DNA of 64,000 bases from Cyprinodon diabolis (Eukaryota > Chordata > Actinopteri > Cyprinodontiformes > Cyprinodontidae), in NCBI GenBank assembly GCA_030533445.1, contig CM060080.1, positions 4,158,052-4,222,051 on the forward strand. The letters run 5' to 3'. This document shows, piece by piece, positions 21,190 to 32,350 of this stretch (position 1 is the first letter of the stretch; each line of letters begins with the position of its first letter). The notes under the pieces are model-generated. The model had not been told where the DNA came from. It saw nothing but the letters and a program-made list of their open reading frames with translations, and ran no database searches. The translations under genes were made by a program, and so were the position numbers.

Positions 21190-22200
21190 AGTGGAATAAA
21201 AGCAAGTTCAGTTAGGAGCAAACACGTTCCCAAAATTCACTCTTCTGCAACTCCTTTTTAGTATTTTCCTTTTTTGACCAATATTTTCTTTGCATTGCCT
21301 TTTCTATACTTCACCATATCATAAACTTCCAAAATAAAACAGTTTTACAATCACCTGAGAGTAGCACAGTGCAGGTTGTGTCACTAATGAAGCAAATGAC
21401 TTTACTGTATATCAGGCTGTTTGTCTAGCTGCCAGAACGAGAAAAGAAAAATTTTATATAATGCTGCTTAAAAAAAAGATGACCAAAAAAAAAAAAAAGG
21501 CTGATGTTTCTTAACATCCATCACTTTCACCAGTACCTGCATGCAGTGGAACTGTTACTGGTTCCAATGAAGCATGAAGAACAAAACAAAACTGGTCCTG
21601 ACCTGATACTAAATGCATTTCTTATGATGGTGCATATTAACACAGTTCTAATCAAACAGCGATTTAAAACTTTAGATGATGCACCCATAGCTTCAGAGAT
21701 ATTGAAATAAGACCATGTTTTATTCTGCTACCTGCAGAGCTGCAAGTTCCTTTTTGGTCCTACAGCTCATTTAATACATCAGATGATGAACTATTGCCAT
21801 ATTTTTTTCTATTATACTTGTTTTTTCTTCTGTGCCCCTACCAACATTTGATTCACCTGATGACTTATGACAGCTTTGGATGCCAGGGAATACCGAGCTT
21901 TTTGTGGACCTCTGAACTGATCTGTACTTATACTGTCAGATATTTACATTTTAAATCAAGCGACATGCTTCTTTAAATGATCTTAATTGTCTTCATAGTG
22001 TGTTTATCCCCTACCTAATTCATACCTCAAATCCTCCTACTAGAGCCAGAACATGTTACAATCTAATTAATCTATTAATCTTAATAGTATAGTATATAAA
22101 TTCTCCTTGAAACATTGGTTGAAAACTAACCAGACATGTGTTCACAGGTAAATTGATCTGTTTCCATGGGCCTGGTAACCTCATTTTATTGTGATTTTAT
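21190..22200. other. non-coding DNA, nothing recognised
   Basis: AT-rich, short frames only. Confidence 0.45.
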
Positions 22201-22204
22201 GTTA

Positions 22205-22392
22205 TTGGCATCTTATCTGTTTGTGTCCACTCTGTTCTCTCCTGTAGCGTCTTGTTTAATGTTCACTGTTTTTACCTGCCTTAGGACAGCGGATGCAAGT
22301 TAGCTGTTGTGCTAATTCTGGCATATTTACATTGATGCTTTATGCTGACATGTTGATGAATGTGCATTGTCCTAATAAAAAAAAAAAAAGTT
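22205..22392 (+). repeat. dispersed repeat family F, second copy
   Basis: CTTAGGACAGCGGATGCAAG, TCTGGCATATTTACAT and GTGCATTGTCCTAATAAA plus an A tail parallel 14985-15168. Confidence 0.68.
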
Positions 22393-22994
22393 ATAGCTCA
22401 CATTGCACCAAAAAAACCCCACTGTAGTTGCTCCTTCCAGAACCAGCCTAACGAGCCACTTTGAATTCTTGTTTTACATACAGAGTTGAATTCTGGTTTA
22501 CATATATTGATGGTTAGTTTAATGAAAATCTTCAGTTCTCATACTAAACATTGTTTTAAAAAAATAAAAGAGGCCTAATTTTGTAGAAATATTTAAAAAA
22601 ATGAAATTATTATTATCCATGTCTGATATTTACCCATTTATTTATCTTCTAACCTTCATAGGATTCATAGCAATCAGTATACAGTAAAACCCTGCAATGT
22701 TTGAGAAAAAATCAATACTCCATTAGTGCTCTCTATAAGGATGGACCTCATCTTCACAAGCACCAATATATTTCTATCCAATGAAAAATAATTGACTAAC
22801 AACCCATGTTTTACTATAAGTTTCACTTTATGAGGTTCACTTTTATTATAATAGCGTAAAAATAAAAAAAAAAGAAGCAAGTTCTATATAGTGCTTGGAG
22901 GTTGGATCAATGGTGTGAAAGTCATGTTAGGAGAGGATATACTACTTACACTCGCACTTTTACCCTGACTCGGTTTCTTTATATAAAAGTCAAT

Positions 22995-23044
22995 TACATA
23001 TATATATATATATATATATTTATTTATTTATTTATTTTTTTTTT
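22995..23044. repeat. (TA)n then (TTTA)n microsatellite
   Basis: About 24 bp of AT dinucleotides pass into TTTA units and a T run. Confidence 0.95.
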
Positions 23045-23121
23045 TACAGTGTCCCATCTGGCAATGTGGCAATAAGAATAATTGTCTTGATGCCAAAAAG
23101 AGCCCAACAGATTTTACTTTC

Positions 23122-23163
23122 ACAAGTGGAGCAGTATGGCAATTGCCATACTGCTCCACTTGT
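23122..23163. repeat. 42-bp perfect palindrome
   Basis: Each 21-bp arm (left arm starts ACAAGTGGAGCAGTATGG) is the exact reverse complement of the other with no spacer, centred between 23142 and 23143. Confidence 0.97.
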
Positions 23164-23218
23164 TTCATGCATATAAATTGCTTTATTATAATTATGCAGG
23201 GAGTTTTACAGTTTAGAT

Positions 23219-23601
23219 CAGGGGTCACCAACGTGGTGCCCGTGGGCACCAAGGGGCCCTCAAGGACAACATGGGGTGCCCTCAGCATCTTTTGAAAACA
23301 AAACAATTCACCAGTGGACTAAATCTGAAATGTTATTTTTTACTGAAGCTCTTATTTTGAGGCATTTATGAAGCATTTTATCATATCAATAAATTAGAAC
23401 ATTTGAGGATTTATATGGATTTCATAATGAGAATATCTAAAAGCAAATTAAAAATGAAAAGAAACAATAGAAATATGTTTATTATCTATGAAGTTCAGGT
23501 GAACGCCGACTCCTCTAGTTCATAGGTCAGTATTGGTAGCCCGTCTTATGACTCAGTACCCATAATGTAGCCCTCAGCCTTAAAAAAGTTGGTGACCCCT
23601 G
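23219..23601 (+). mobile_element. non-autonomous hAT-like element, 383 bp, copy 1
   Basis: CAGGGGTCACCAAC at the left and GTTGGTGACCCCTG at the right are inverted repeats. GTTTAGAT (23211-23218) and GTTTATAT (23602-23609) are an 8-bp target duplication with one difference. A copy of exactly the same length lies inverted at 55525. Confidence 0.92.
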
Positions 23602-23799
23602 GTTTATATGGACACTGCAATGTAAATAGAGAAGAAAAACAGAAGAAGAAAAGGGAAAAAAAAGAGAAAAGATAATCTTTTCAAGTCAATTACATGTAAA
23701 AAGAAAAATATATGTCAATTCTTTTTGAGCTGTTGGGCAATTCCTCGCAAAAGCTGTTAGAAAATAGGCAATATTTCTTGTTTTATTTAAAAAAAATTT

Positions 23800-23985
23800 T
23801 TAAAGCGCTTGTCGCTCAGTTTTTGGACAGTAGGCTGACAGGAAAGGGAGTTTGAGAGAGGGGGAGAGACATGCAGCAAAGACCCACAGGTCGTATTCGA
23901 ACCCTGATCGGCTACGTGGAGGACCAGAAGGCCTCTGTACATGACTTTGTACGCTAACCACTGCACCACCGAAGCACGCCCTCTA
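23800..23985 (-). mobile_element. tRNA-derived SINE, minus strand
   Basis: On the minus strand a pol III A box (GGTGGTGCAGTGGTTAGCG) is followed about 40 bp later by a B box GGTTCGAATAC. The downstream part (GCATGTCTCTCCCCC and CAGCCTACTG) is typical of a fish SINE I recognise only by pattern. Confidence 0.7.
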
Positions 23986-23999
23986 TTTTCAGTTTTAAA

Positions 24000-26878
24000 C
24001 CTTCAAAATACTCAGGTGACGATGGTCTAACTGTAAGATCAAATAATGTGTTTTTATGTGAAATGTGACGAAAAATGTGATATTTGTGTCACATTTACGG
24101 TTGTCCAATTCTTTTGCACAGGTATGAAGGCATGTATTATGTCCATAAGAAAAGAGAAAATTCTCAATGTAATGTAATGTGATGGAATTTTGTGATTTCT
24201 GTGAGGCATCAGACAAAGCAAAGGTTGTTTTTTTTTCAATAAGAATTTATTATAGGTTTCATTTCTGGATTCTTTTTGAATTTCCATTTACAAATCATGT
24301 AATGAAAAAAAAGACTTCATAGACTTGCTGCCTGTCTATAGGGAGGCTTGTCCTCTACACCATCATGTGGTCAGAAGCAGAACAGCAGCGACTTTCATTG
24401 ACATTCTCCTCATAAAGGCCTCAGAGAGCGGCGCTTCCTTACTGAGGCGTAGGAAGGAAGAGGACACAGTGGAAAGCTGATCGATTTGATCCCAACCTGG
24501 AAATTACACACCTTGAGTTGAGAAAGTTTGTCTGTTTTGCTGCCATCCACTCGTATACTTTCCCCTGAGGATGAATGCATGGAGTGCTTCTGTGCAGCAT
24601 CAAACCATGAAGAGATGTGTATAGATTTAAGCTACAACACGTAGTGCATGATTTATCTTTTGAGAAGGCCTAGCCTGCAGGGTGATGTTTTGTTGATATC
24701 ATGCGAGCCCAAAGGTGCAGCCTTGATGTGGGGCGATATGCAGGCAGTGAATGTTTTGTCTCTCCTATTCACATTGAGCATGACAGAGAGGATTTTGGAA
24801 AGGCTGCGCTGCCAGATGGGAGATTGTTCCCTTCATGGGTATTGTCTGCGAAAAGCCTCGGAATATGTCAGCTTTATCTGTGTTAAAACATACCAAACAT
24901 TTTTCCATGTGATACTGTGCTACCAAAGCTATAGCCTCTCCCATCTGTGCTGCTGCGAACTGTATCTCCGTCCTGCAGCATCCAGCACGCGAGGCAGAAA
25001 TAACTCCACTGATCTGAGGAGAGTGCCAAATTTGTGATACGTAAATGTGTGAAATAGTGTGATATTGAGACGTGGTTCCAGATAGATTATGTTGTATCAC
25101 TGAGCTGTGTTTTATCCAGACTCCTTGCCTCTCTTGGCTTCTTTTCTGCCTCTATATCTCATTTGTACACATGTACACATAATGCTCTGAGAGATGTTTA
25201 AAAAAAAAAAAAGCAAATATATGCTCTCGCTTGCTCTGGATGTAATACTGAGGTCATGAGTGGAATGATAATGAATGTTTTACCCCAGATGTTGTATCAG
25301 TGGACACACACAGACATGCAGAATCAACACCAGGAGCAGCAGAGCAAGTGCCAACCTCACCAAAACCAGAACAATACAGAAACTCAAATGTGCATTCCTC
25401 TGCAAGCGAGTGGGTGTTCTTCTCCCTTATTTCCACGACGAAAAATGCAAGAAAAAAGATTAAACTGACCAGCTATGTTGAGGGATTCAAATAACAGCGG
25501 TGCAGCCCAAGTGGCTCCGGTTTCTAAATGCAGCTTATGAACTCCAGATCCGTGTCACATTGGGAATAGCAGCAGAGGAGACAAAGGGGACAGAGGGTGT
25601 GGGAGAAGAGGCCGCGGCTCGTAGATGAAGAGGCTGTGTTTGAGTATCTTATCGCGCCTGTCGCCAGCTCAACCTGGCTCCACTGGCTGTGTGCAAGGAT
25701 CAGAAAAGACCACAGCGGCTGATTATTTGGGTGAGTGAGCGGTTCTTTGTAAACAAACACTGTGGCTGGGATTGTTCCGGTCGCAACACGTATACAGACG
25801 GCCTTTCACATACCCTGAACACTGACACACAAACAGGGAAGCAGAGGTAAAACCATGAAGCTGCTTCTGCTGCTTTCCGCCCCTTTTCTAGTGTCTGCAG
25901 AAATATGAATTCATTGGAGGTTAATGGGGAAGATAAAGAATTACCTCCATTTTCACACATACATGTTTTAGCGGCACTTATTTAACTAAAGTTCTGTCAA
26001 CTGAGAAACATCAAGATGGAATGCCAAAAGTGCACAAGCATAATAAACAATCATACAGCAGTTTCATTTTAAAGGAAAACTGGGTTCAGATTCAGAATTC
26101 AAACTTCTGAAATATGAAATTATTCCATCCTGTTCAATAAATGATCAGTGTTTTTAATTAAGAGTAATTTTTATTTAAATGTGCTTTACTGGAGGCATCC
26201 ATGTTTGCCAAAGAACACTACTGCCACCTACTGGTTTGTGACGTCACGGTGCGGTATCGGCTGTTGATCAAGTCCCAGTGCTGTATCTGGTGTTTGTCAC
26301 AACGCGCTATTATCCAAGTCATCTTGAAAACATTCTTCTTCCAAATGTTGGCTACATATTACGGGTTTTTTCTCTGGCCAGAAGTTCGATGGCAAATCCT
26401 CCCTCTTCAAGTTGGCGATCCAACGACCAACCCGTCCGTGGAGGATCAGGAATCAGAAAGGTGGAATAACTCTTTTTATCACTCTTAACCGGTGTTTGAA
26501 ACATCCAACTGCCATGCACAGACATCCATTCAAAAACTCATTTCAGGGAGATGCTTATCGAACCCCGACCCCCGCCAAGACAACCGACCGCACCGTGCCG
26601 CATGCATACACATTTTTATCATTCTTCACCTTCACCAGACATGGACATACTTTAGTATATTCTGCTGTAAAATAAGTCTTATATTTTCGTTTTTTACTCG
26701 ACGATTCAACCCATTTCACAGGATGCACAGCTTTGAGTGGTAACTAGGTGACTTTCGGAGAGTAAACCAAAACTTATTGGCTTATTTTTCAGACTAATTC
26801 AATCAGCCTGCTCTCTGACAACCAGTTGTCTGGAACGCTCGTTGGCAGACCATCACTTTGAACAGATACACACAGGTT
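24000..26878. other. apparently single-copy non-coding DNA
   Basis: No transposon ends or RT/transposase motifs. The block 24640-25060 has balanced composition and an uninterrupted 129-codon frame without recognisable motifs; conserved non-coding sequence is possible. A 12-A run sits near 25200. Confidence 0.4.
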
Positions 26879-26881
26879 TCA

Positions 26882-27206
26882 GGGGCGACAGTGGCGTTGG
26901 ATGTGGTAGTTTGCCCTGAAATCGAAGGGTTGACAGTTCAAGCCCGACTCTGACTTTCAGTGTCATTGTGTCCTTGGGCAAGACACTTCACCTGCATTGT
27001 CTACTGATGGTGGTCAGAGGTTCCCGGTGGCGCCAGTGTACGGCAGCCTCGCTTCTGTCAGTGAGCCTCAGGGCAGCTGTGGCTACAATGTAGCTTGCCA
27101 CCATCAGTGTGTGCGTGAATGGGTGAATGAATGTAGTGTAAAGCGCTTTGGTCAAGTTACCTGACTTGAAAAAAGGCGCTATATAAGTACATGCCATTTA
27201 CCATTC
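26882..27206 (+). mobile_element. tRNA-derived SINE, plus strand
   Basis: The head GGGGCGACAGTGGCGTTGG with TGGTAGTTTGCCC (A-box region) and GGTTGACAGTTCAAGCCC (B-box region) indicates a tRNA-like pol III promoter. The body contains TGTCCTTGGGCAAGACACTTC and the tail GCGCTATATAAGTACATGCC. These are hallmarks of a common fish SINE. Confidence 0.78.
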
Positions 27207-27639
27207 ACAAGAAACCTCCTCCCCACATGCTCTTTCTCCTGTTGGCCTGCGTAATTGAAGCACCTCTAATATGCACATGATGCACGAATTATTATATTGC
27301 CTGCTCGCTCTCACTTGCATTAAAAAAACACCACCTCGCATAGTCTAAAATCCGGGATAATTTATCCGACTCGCCGGATAAATCAATTATAAACGGGATA
27401 TAAATACTTTTTGAAGTAATTATGAGTTTTTTTTACTTATCACAAACCTCCGTCTTTAAATTAGTTGCAAAATTACAATACATTTAAGCCAACATATTGA
27501 GCTATTGAGTGGATCCCTTTATATAAGATCATTAAAAATGAAGCAGTTAAAATAATTAAATTGAGTTGTCTTAATTACCTCCTCATTACAAGGAAGAATA
27601 CACTGATTGTAAGAATTTTGCAGTAAGTGGGTATGGCTG

Positions 27640-27785
27640 GCCAGGAAAACACTGGAAGGAAACCTGTTAAAAACTAAAGACATGAGAAAAGAATGGATGT
27701 TGATCTCAGTGCAGGACCACTGCACTAAACATGCAGCCAGAGATACAATAAATGATTTAGATCAAAGCATGATTATGTTACAGGG
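27640..27785 (+). mobile_element. decayed Tc1 fragment
   Basis: GGAAGGAAACCTGTTAAAAAC, CTAAACATGCAGCCAGAGATAC and GATTTAGATCAAAGCATGATTATG match in order the region around the second catalytic D of a fish Tc1 transposase and resemble 47764-47830. No frame survives. Confidence 0.65.
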
Positions 27786-27789
27786 ATCA

Positions 27790-29129
27790 TAGTTGATATC
27801 ATTGATATTTTTAAATGAGAATGGGGCTTAACTCTGTCTCTTTAAATGTGAAAAGCTTGTACAGACCACTGAAGACTTGTAGCTGCGGTAAAATGTGGTT
27901 GACAAAGTATTGACTACATTTCAGATTTGCAAGTATTAATTGTTAAATACTTTACTGTTTATCCTGCTTGGTGTTTAACTTTAAATTCAATAACCCTAAA
28001 ATGTTGGGTTGTAACATCTTATTTGGTGAGGCAATTTCAGTTTTGGTTAAATTCAGATTTTTTGCAATTAAAATGTAAACATAAATGACTTTTGCATTAA
28101 ATGGTACGTCTTAAAGTAAAGCAATCCAAACCCAACATTCTGAAGATATAGTAACAGAAAACTGTTGGCATCTGCACCTTCGTCAAAAGCCAAGATGAGT
28201 CAAGTGGAAACATATTGGTAAAGTGAGTCTATGCATTGCTAAGAAAGACTGTATTGTTTTAACAACAACACAATAACATTATGCCAAGCAGATTGGAAAG
28301 TGAAGAGATAAAGATAAACTCAGAGAGAAGTGTTTATTTATAACACAAATTCTCATTCAGTGCTGGTTTTATTTTTACCACAGTCTTTCACAGTGCATGT
28401 TTTAAACAAATGTGGAGTGAGAAGCACCCGTGAAGGGGCTGTGAAGTCAGCTGCATCCCCAGATATCCATTCCAGATGCTGGCTAGACTTGTTGGAGCCG
28501 GGGCCCAGTGTACCGGGGGCTGGATTTAGTTGTCTTTTCCTCCAGGTGTGATGCCTCATGCTGATTCCCCCCCACATGTTCTAGGGGTCTTATCCAAACA
28601 CACAGGGGATGGTGACAGCACCGGTAGGCCTGCTCTGGCTCCTGCCCTTCCTCTCTCTCTCTCTCAGCAGCCCAGCCACCCACACAGCAGCAGCAGCCAA
28701 CCACTGGACTTCTCCTTAGCTGTCATCAGGGTCGCTGCCCTGAACGCCCAGCCAGAGCAGACCTGAAAGCGTTCTTTCTTTGCTCTTCTGCTTCACACGT
28801 TCTCCCTCAGACCTCCTACTCCGTCTTGGATTCAAACCCTTTAACGAAGGGTTATGTTCACATTTCCCGAGACTGGAGCCGGTCAGTTGTTGCTTTAGTA
28901 ACTCAATAGTGCCCAACATTGATATAGAACATATATAAGATGTCGTATTCTCAGCCAAGTCAGTTTTTGGGAGGTAGACCAGGAGGGGATGTCAGGAAGT
29001 TCTGCCGTTCTGTTAGCTCCACTGCAGGATAAAGGGGTTTACCCATTTAATGATTTGTTTGTTTTATATTCTCTTAGATCCTTCAGATAATAATTAATTT
29101 AAACATAAGACATAATAACTTGTTTAAAT
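27790..29129. other. non-coding DNA, no gene seen
   Basis: 28390-28770 is GC-richer with a CT run and CAGCAGCAG, but its frames show no known motif. Confidence 0.4.
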
Positions 29130-29141
29130 ACAGAATAGTCC

Positions 29142-30214
29142 TTTTTTAAAAAAATCTTTTTTATTAGAAAAAATTCAATTTAAAAGAATTGGTGCAACTA
29201 TATACAGTGAACAAAAAGAATAATCAAACATTGTTATTCGTTTACAGAAAAACCAAAGAAAAACCACAAAAAGACACTCATTACAAACCCATATCAACAA
29301 AAAAACTTTCCCTCTTAATTATCTACAGTGAAAAAATTCATGTTTATGCACAAAAATGAATCAAATTGTCCAGTCCTGAAAATATTTGCATCTACTAAGC
29401 AGTCCAAAAATGTCCTGAGAAAGTTATTTGTCGATGCTTGTGAATGTTTTCCTGTGATTTTCAAAAAGTCCTATGAACAGTTTCCAGCAATCCGGTGACT
29501 TATTTTCAAAAAGTTTATAGTTGCTGAGTGTATACTGAGTGTCTTGCTAGAGAAAGGATTATATTGCTTAAGGTGTGCAGATGAAAAGAGTGTTGTCTTT
29601 TTTTTCCTTGTTCCAAAAAGTCTTATCCAGTCCCACTCTTTGTTTCCTTTGCTGATGCCCGGTTCCAAACTTTCCATGATTTCGCCAATCTTGTCCCAAA
29701 AGATGCTACGGCCAGGGCAGCGGAGGATCAGGTGTTCGTTGATTTGGTGCAGGATGATGTCCGTAAAAATCCTCCTGTGTCTTAATAAATAGTCGGTATT
29801 GTTTGCTTGTTGTGAATTGAATTTAGCAGGTAAGTTTGACCAGATCTGTTGAATTATTTTGTTAGGGAATATTAGCAGCCATTTATTGTGGGATGTTGGT
29901 TCTTGTATGATCAGTGAAATGAGAATGTTGTACCTTTGTTTTAATTTCTTGAATGTGCTGTTTCTTGTTGCCTAGAGAAAGAAGAAAATTAAGGGCATCA
30001 TCCTGCACCCCCTGATGTCTTCTCCTCCCATCAATGATTTGGTTTAGCAGAGCGGCTTGGATATTTTGGCAACTTTTAGCTATGATCGTTTTTTTGACTG
30101 AAATATTAGCCGCTTTAAAATGATTATAGACTTTGTTGATGTCCACTGACCCCTGATCATCCAATATCTGCCCGAAGGTGTGAATGCCCACCCCTCTCTA
30201 GGACAGAATAGTAA
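29142..30214 (-). mobile_element. 5'-truncated L1-like LINE insertion with 12-bp target duplication
   Basis: ACAGAATAGTCC occurs immediately outside both ends (29130-29141 and 30215-30226). The minus-strand 3' end is an A/T-rich tail at 29142-29170. The body carries degraded ORF2 C-terminal sequence. Next to the 5' junction the string CAGAATAGTA (30203-30212) nearly repeats the target. Confidence 0.78.
29471..30191 (-). pseudogene. LINE ORF2 C-terminal remnant
   Basis: From 30191 the minus strand reads MGIHTFGQILDDQGSVDINK, reminiscent of the GI-T-GD-L module of L1/Tx1 ORF2 tails. After frame changes it reads FTDIILHQINEHLILRCPGR and FWDKIGEIMESLEPG, resembling the C-terminal HLF..CP..FW segment, and ends near 29471. 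No RT or endonuclease box is present, so the clade call is tentative. Confidence 0.6.
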
Positions 30215-30229
30215 ACAGAATAGTCCGTT

Positions 30230-31015
30230 TGGGGGGGGGGACATCTACATCATTTTTTAGGTTTCTTTAGGTTTAGGGATTGATTTTTTACATAGGGCAC
30301 ACTCTGATTTGGTTAAATGTATTCCCATCACCTGAAGATTGCTTTTTGTATTTTCTCTGCTTTTATTTCTGAAACATATTAGTATGAGTACATGAAAAAA
30401 AAAAAAACTGAAGAAATCTTTTAGGCGTGGATTATTTATTCACGGCTCTATAAATGTTCAGTGAACAACTCAGTTGTTCTGTGAACTTTTCAGACTTTCA
30501 CCACAACTTTATTCCTTGGTTGAAAATGTAATTTTCCATTTATCTGCTCGTATCTGTTAAGGGTATGGACCAGATAGATGCAGAGGTGGTAAAAAAAAAA
30601 AAAAAAGAAATCAACTAGCCCACTCAAAATATGTCTCATGCCTTCAGTTGGATGCATTCCAGCTCTGGCATAACCAAGGACGACATATTTATGGGAAGAA
30701 GAAACAAGCCTCCCCACTGAAACATGTTGGACTTCTTCTCTTTTAATCTGTCTCGGTTAATTAGGAAGGATCGTTTTTTTCCACTTGAATTCATGATGAA
30801 ATTGTCTGAACAGATTTGCCACAAATCAAATATGGACCCAGAGTTTAATTAGACTGAAGACATGCCTATTGTTTATATTTTAAATTATGAGGTCAACAGA
30901 TTAAGATGATTGTACAAAGAGTTTTTTTTTTCCTTAATCGAAGCGCTGAAATGTTCCAAGCAAAGCCATTCACTCATTGTACAGATGTGGTTTGTGCCAG
31001 CCGGGGCGTAACTCT
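30230..31015. other. non-coding DNA, nothing recognised
   Basis: A G run at 30231-30240 and A/T homopolymers only. Confidence 0.45.
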
Positions 31016-31019
31016 CAAG

Positions 31020-31320
31020 CACTCAGAGTGAGGAACATTTTTCCTATTTCCCCATCAAATTGAGGACCACTTGTTGTAAAGTGAGGACATCTTGCTTGTC
31101 CTCACAAGCTACTGCATTAGCTACTGCTAATGGTTAGGATTAAGGCTAAGGTGTCAATTGGCTTAGGGTTAGGGTGAGGTATGCCTTGGCAATGGTTAGG
31201 TTTAGGGTTAGTTTTAGTGTTAGGGCATAGAAAGGGTCGAAAATGACTGAAAATCAATGGTAGTCAACACATGGTCCTCTCTATGATGGCAGAACGAGTA
31301 TGTGTGTGTGTGTGTGTGTT
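31020..31320. repeat. degenerate TTAGGG-like tract plus (TG)n
   Basis: Between 31130 and 31230 the words TTAGGG, TTAGGTTTAGGG and GGTTAGG recur irregularly, followed by (TG)n at 31302-31319. The flank has GAGGACCACTTG and GTCCTCAC words seen with such tracts in fish. It is too irregular for a true interstitial telomere array. Confidence 0.6.
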
Positions 31321-31594
31321 GTGTTATAACTTTTTCAAGATACTAACTTCCTTGAGTCCAGGCTGTCTAAATTATTTCCTGATGTTTGAACCACAACTGC
31401 TGGGATCAGCAGTGGCGTAGCCAGACAGTTTTCACACGAACAGAACTAAAACATGGCCAGATCAATACGGTCCTGTACCAATGGAAAAATAAATGAACAA
31501 CATCTGTTGTTTCCAAACAAATAACTGATGATGGGTTAGAATTTTAAAGCCCTTTCTTATAATCATGTTCACATAAATGGAGTAAAGATTTTTT

Positions 31595-31786
31595 TTTTTT
31601 ATTATTATATTGCTGTAAGCAAAGAATACTTTTGTAAATGGAAATTTGACAGAAAAACTTGCAATTCAGAAACTTTAAAGAAATTATTTTTCAAAAACAT
31701 TTTTGAGAGTAACTTTGCTGCTTCTCAGATTTTATTGATTCAAAACTTTATTATATATATATATATATATTTTTTTTTTTTCAGAT
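31595..31786. repeat. second copy of the 1985-2678 repeat, left arm
   Basis: ATATTGCTGTAAGCAAAGAA, TTTTGTAAATGGAAATT and GAGAGTAACTTTGCTGC parallel 2010-2125, followed as there by a (TA)n run and T tract. Confidence 0.6.
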
Positions 31787-31798
31787 TTAAAGGCATAG

Positions 31799-32350
31799 TA
31801 GCCTGACGTAGTCCTACTCAATTCTAGTCAGAATATGAGTCTAATGCTGCTCCATAGAGCTGTGATTACTGGGCGTGTTTTGAACGAACCAGGAAAAAAA
31901 ATGCCTCTGCACTCAATTGGATAGACCTACAACCAATAAGAGCAACGGAGTGCGTGACGTATGTTAAGCAACGCATAGTTGTCAACAAAAATCAAAGCGT
32001 GCAGTTGCACGCCTAGAATAAGAAGATGAGCCTTGATCGCGTTTCTCTGTTCCTCTTTTAAAATTAATTTGCTGTCGATATCTTCTAGAACAGACCTAAT
32101 AGCAGAATCTACTCACCTCAACTCTACGGCGGCAGCCATTGGTGTTGTCACCCAAGCGCGCTTTGGTCACATGGTTGATTATGTTACTGTTGATCATCTG
32201 TCCATCATTGTATAAAGCCCGCCCTGACAATTTGATTGGATCGACAGAGAGTGGGCGATCATACTCGCGCTACTATGGAGCAATGCCAGACCGAACTTCC
32301 CGACCTCAAACCTTGTGGGTGGGACTAAGTTCGGAAGGGCACCCAGGCTA
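31799..32350 (-). mobile_element. helicase-exon MITE, subfamily B copy 2, 552 bp
   Basis: Inverted orientation relative to copy 1 at 7803: begins TAGCCTGACG and ends GGGCACCCAGGCTA. AAGGCATAG (31790-31798) and AAGGTATAG (32351-32359) are a 9-bp target duplication with one change. Copy 2 of element D (43787) shows the empty site, AAGGTATCAAGG. Confidence 0.9.
31923..32139 (-). pseudogene. RecQ-like helicase first exon, subfamily B copy 2
   Basis: The ATG at 32137-32139 opens MAAAVELR, then a TGA (32113-32115) where copy 1 has Cys, then VDSAIRSVLEDIDSKLI and a KEE segment as in copy 1. The Walker A part is missing as in copy 1. Confidence 0.6.

Noticed and set aside
23800..23985. functional tRNA gene
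   Set aside because: A and B boxes are present, but the sequence does not fold as a cloverleaf I can draw and has a SINE body.
24648..25037. 129-codon plus-strand frame as a host gene
   Set aside because: No splice signals, family motif or codon pattern I can defend; recorded only as a possible conserved block.
28530..28766. Pro/Ser-rich 78-codon frame
   Set aside because: Low complexity around a CT run; no evidence of coding.
32033..32215. plus-strand frame in the B element copy 2
   Set aside because: Antisense of the helicase-exon homology; the meaningful reading is on the minus strand.
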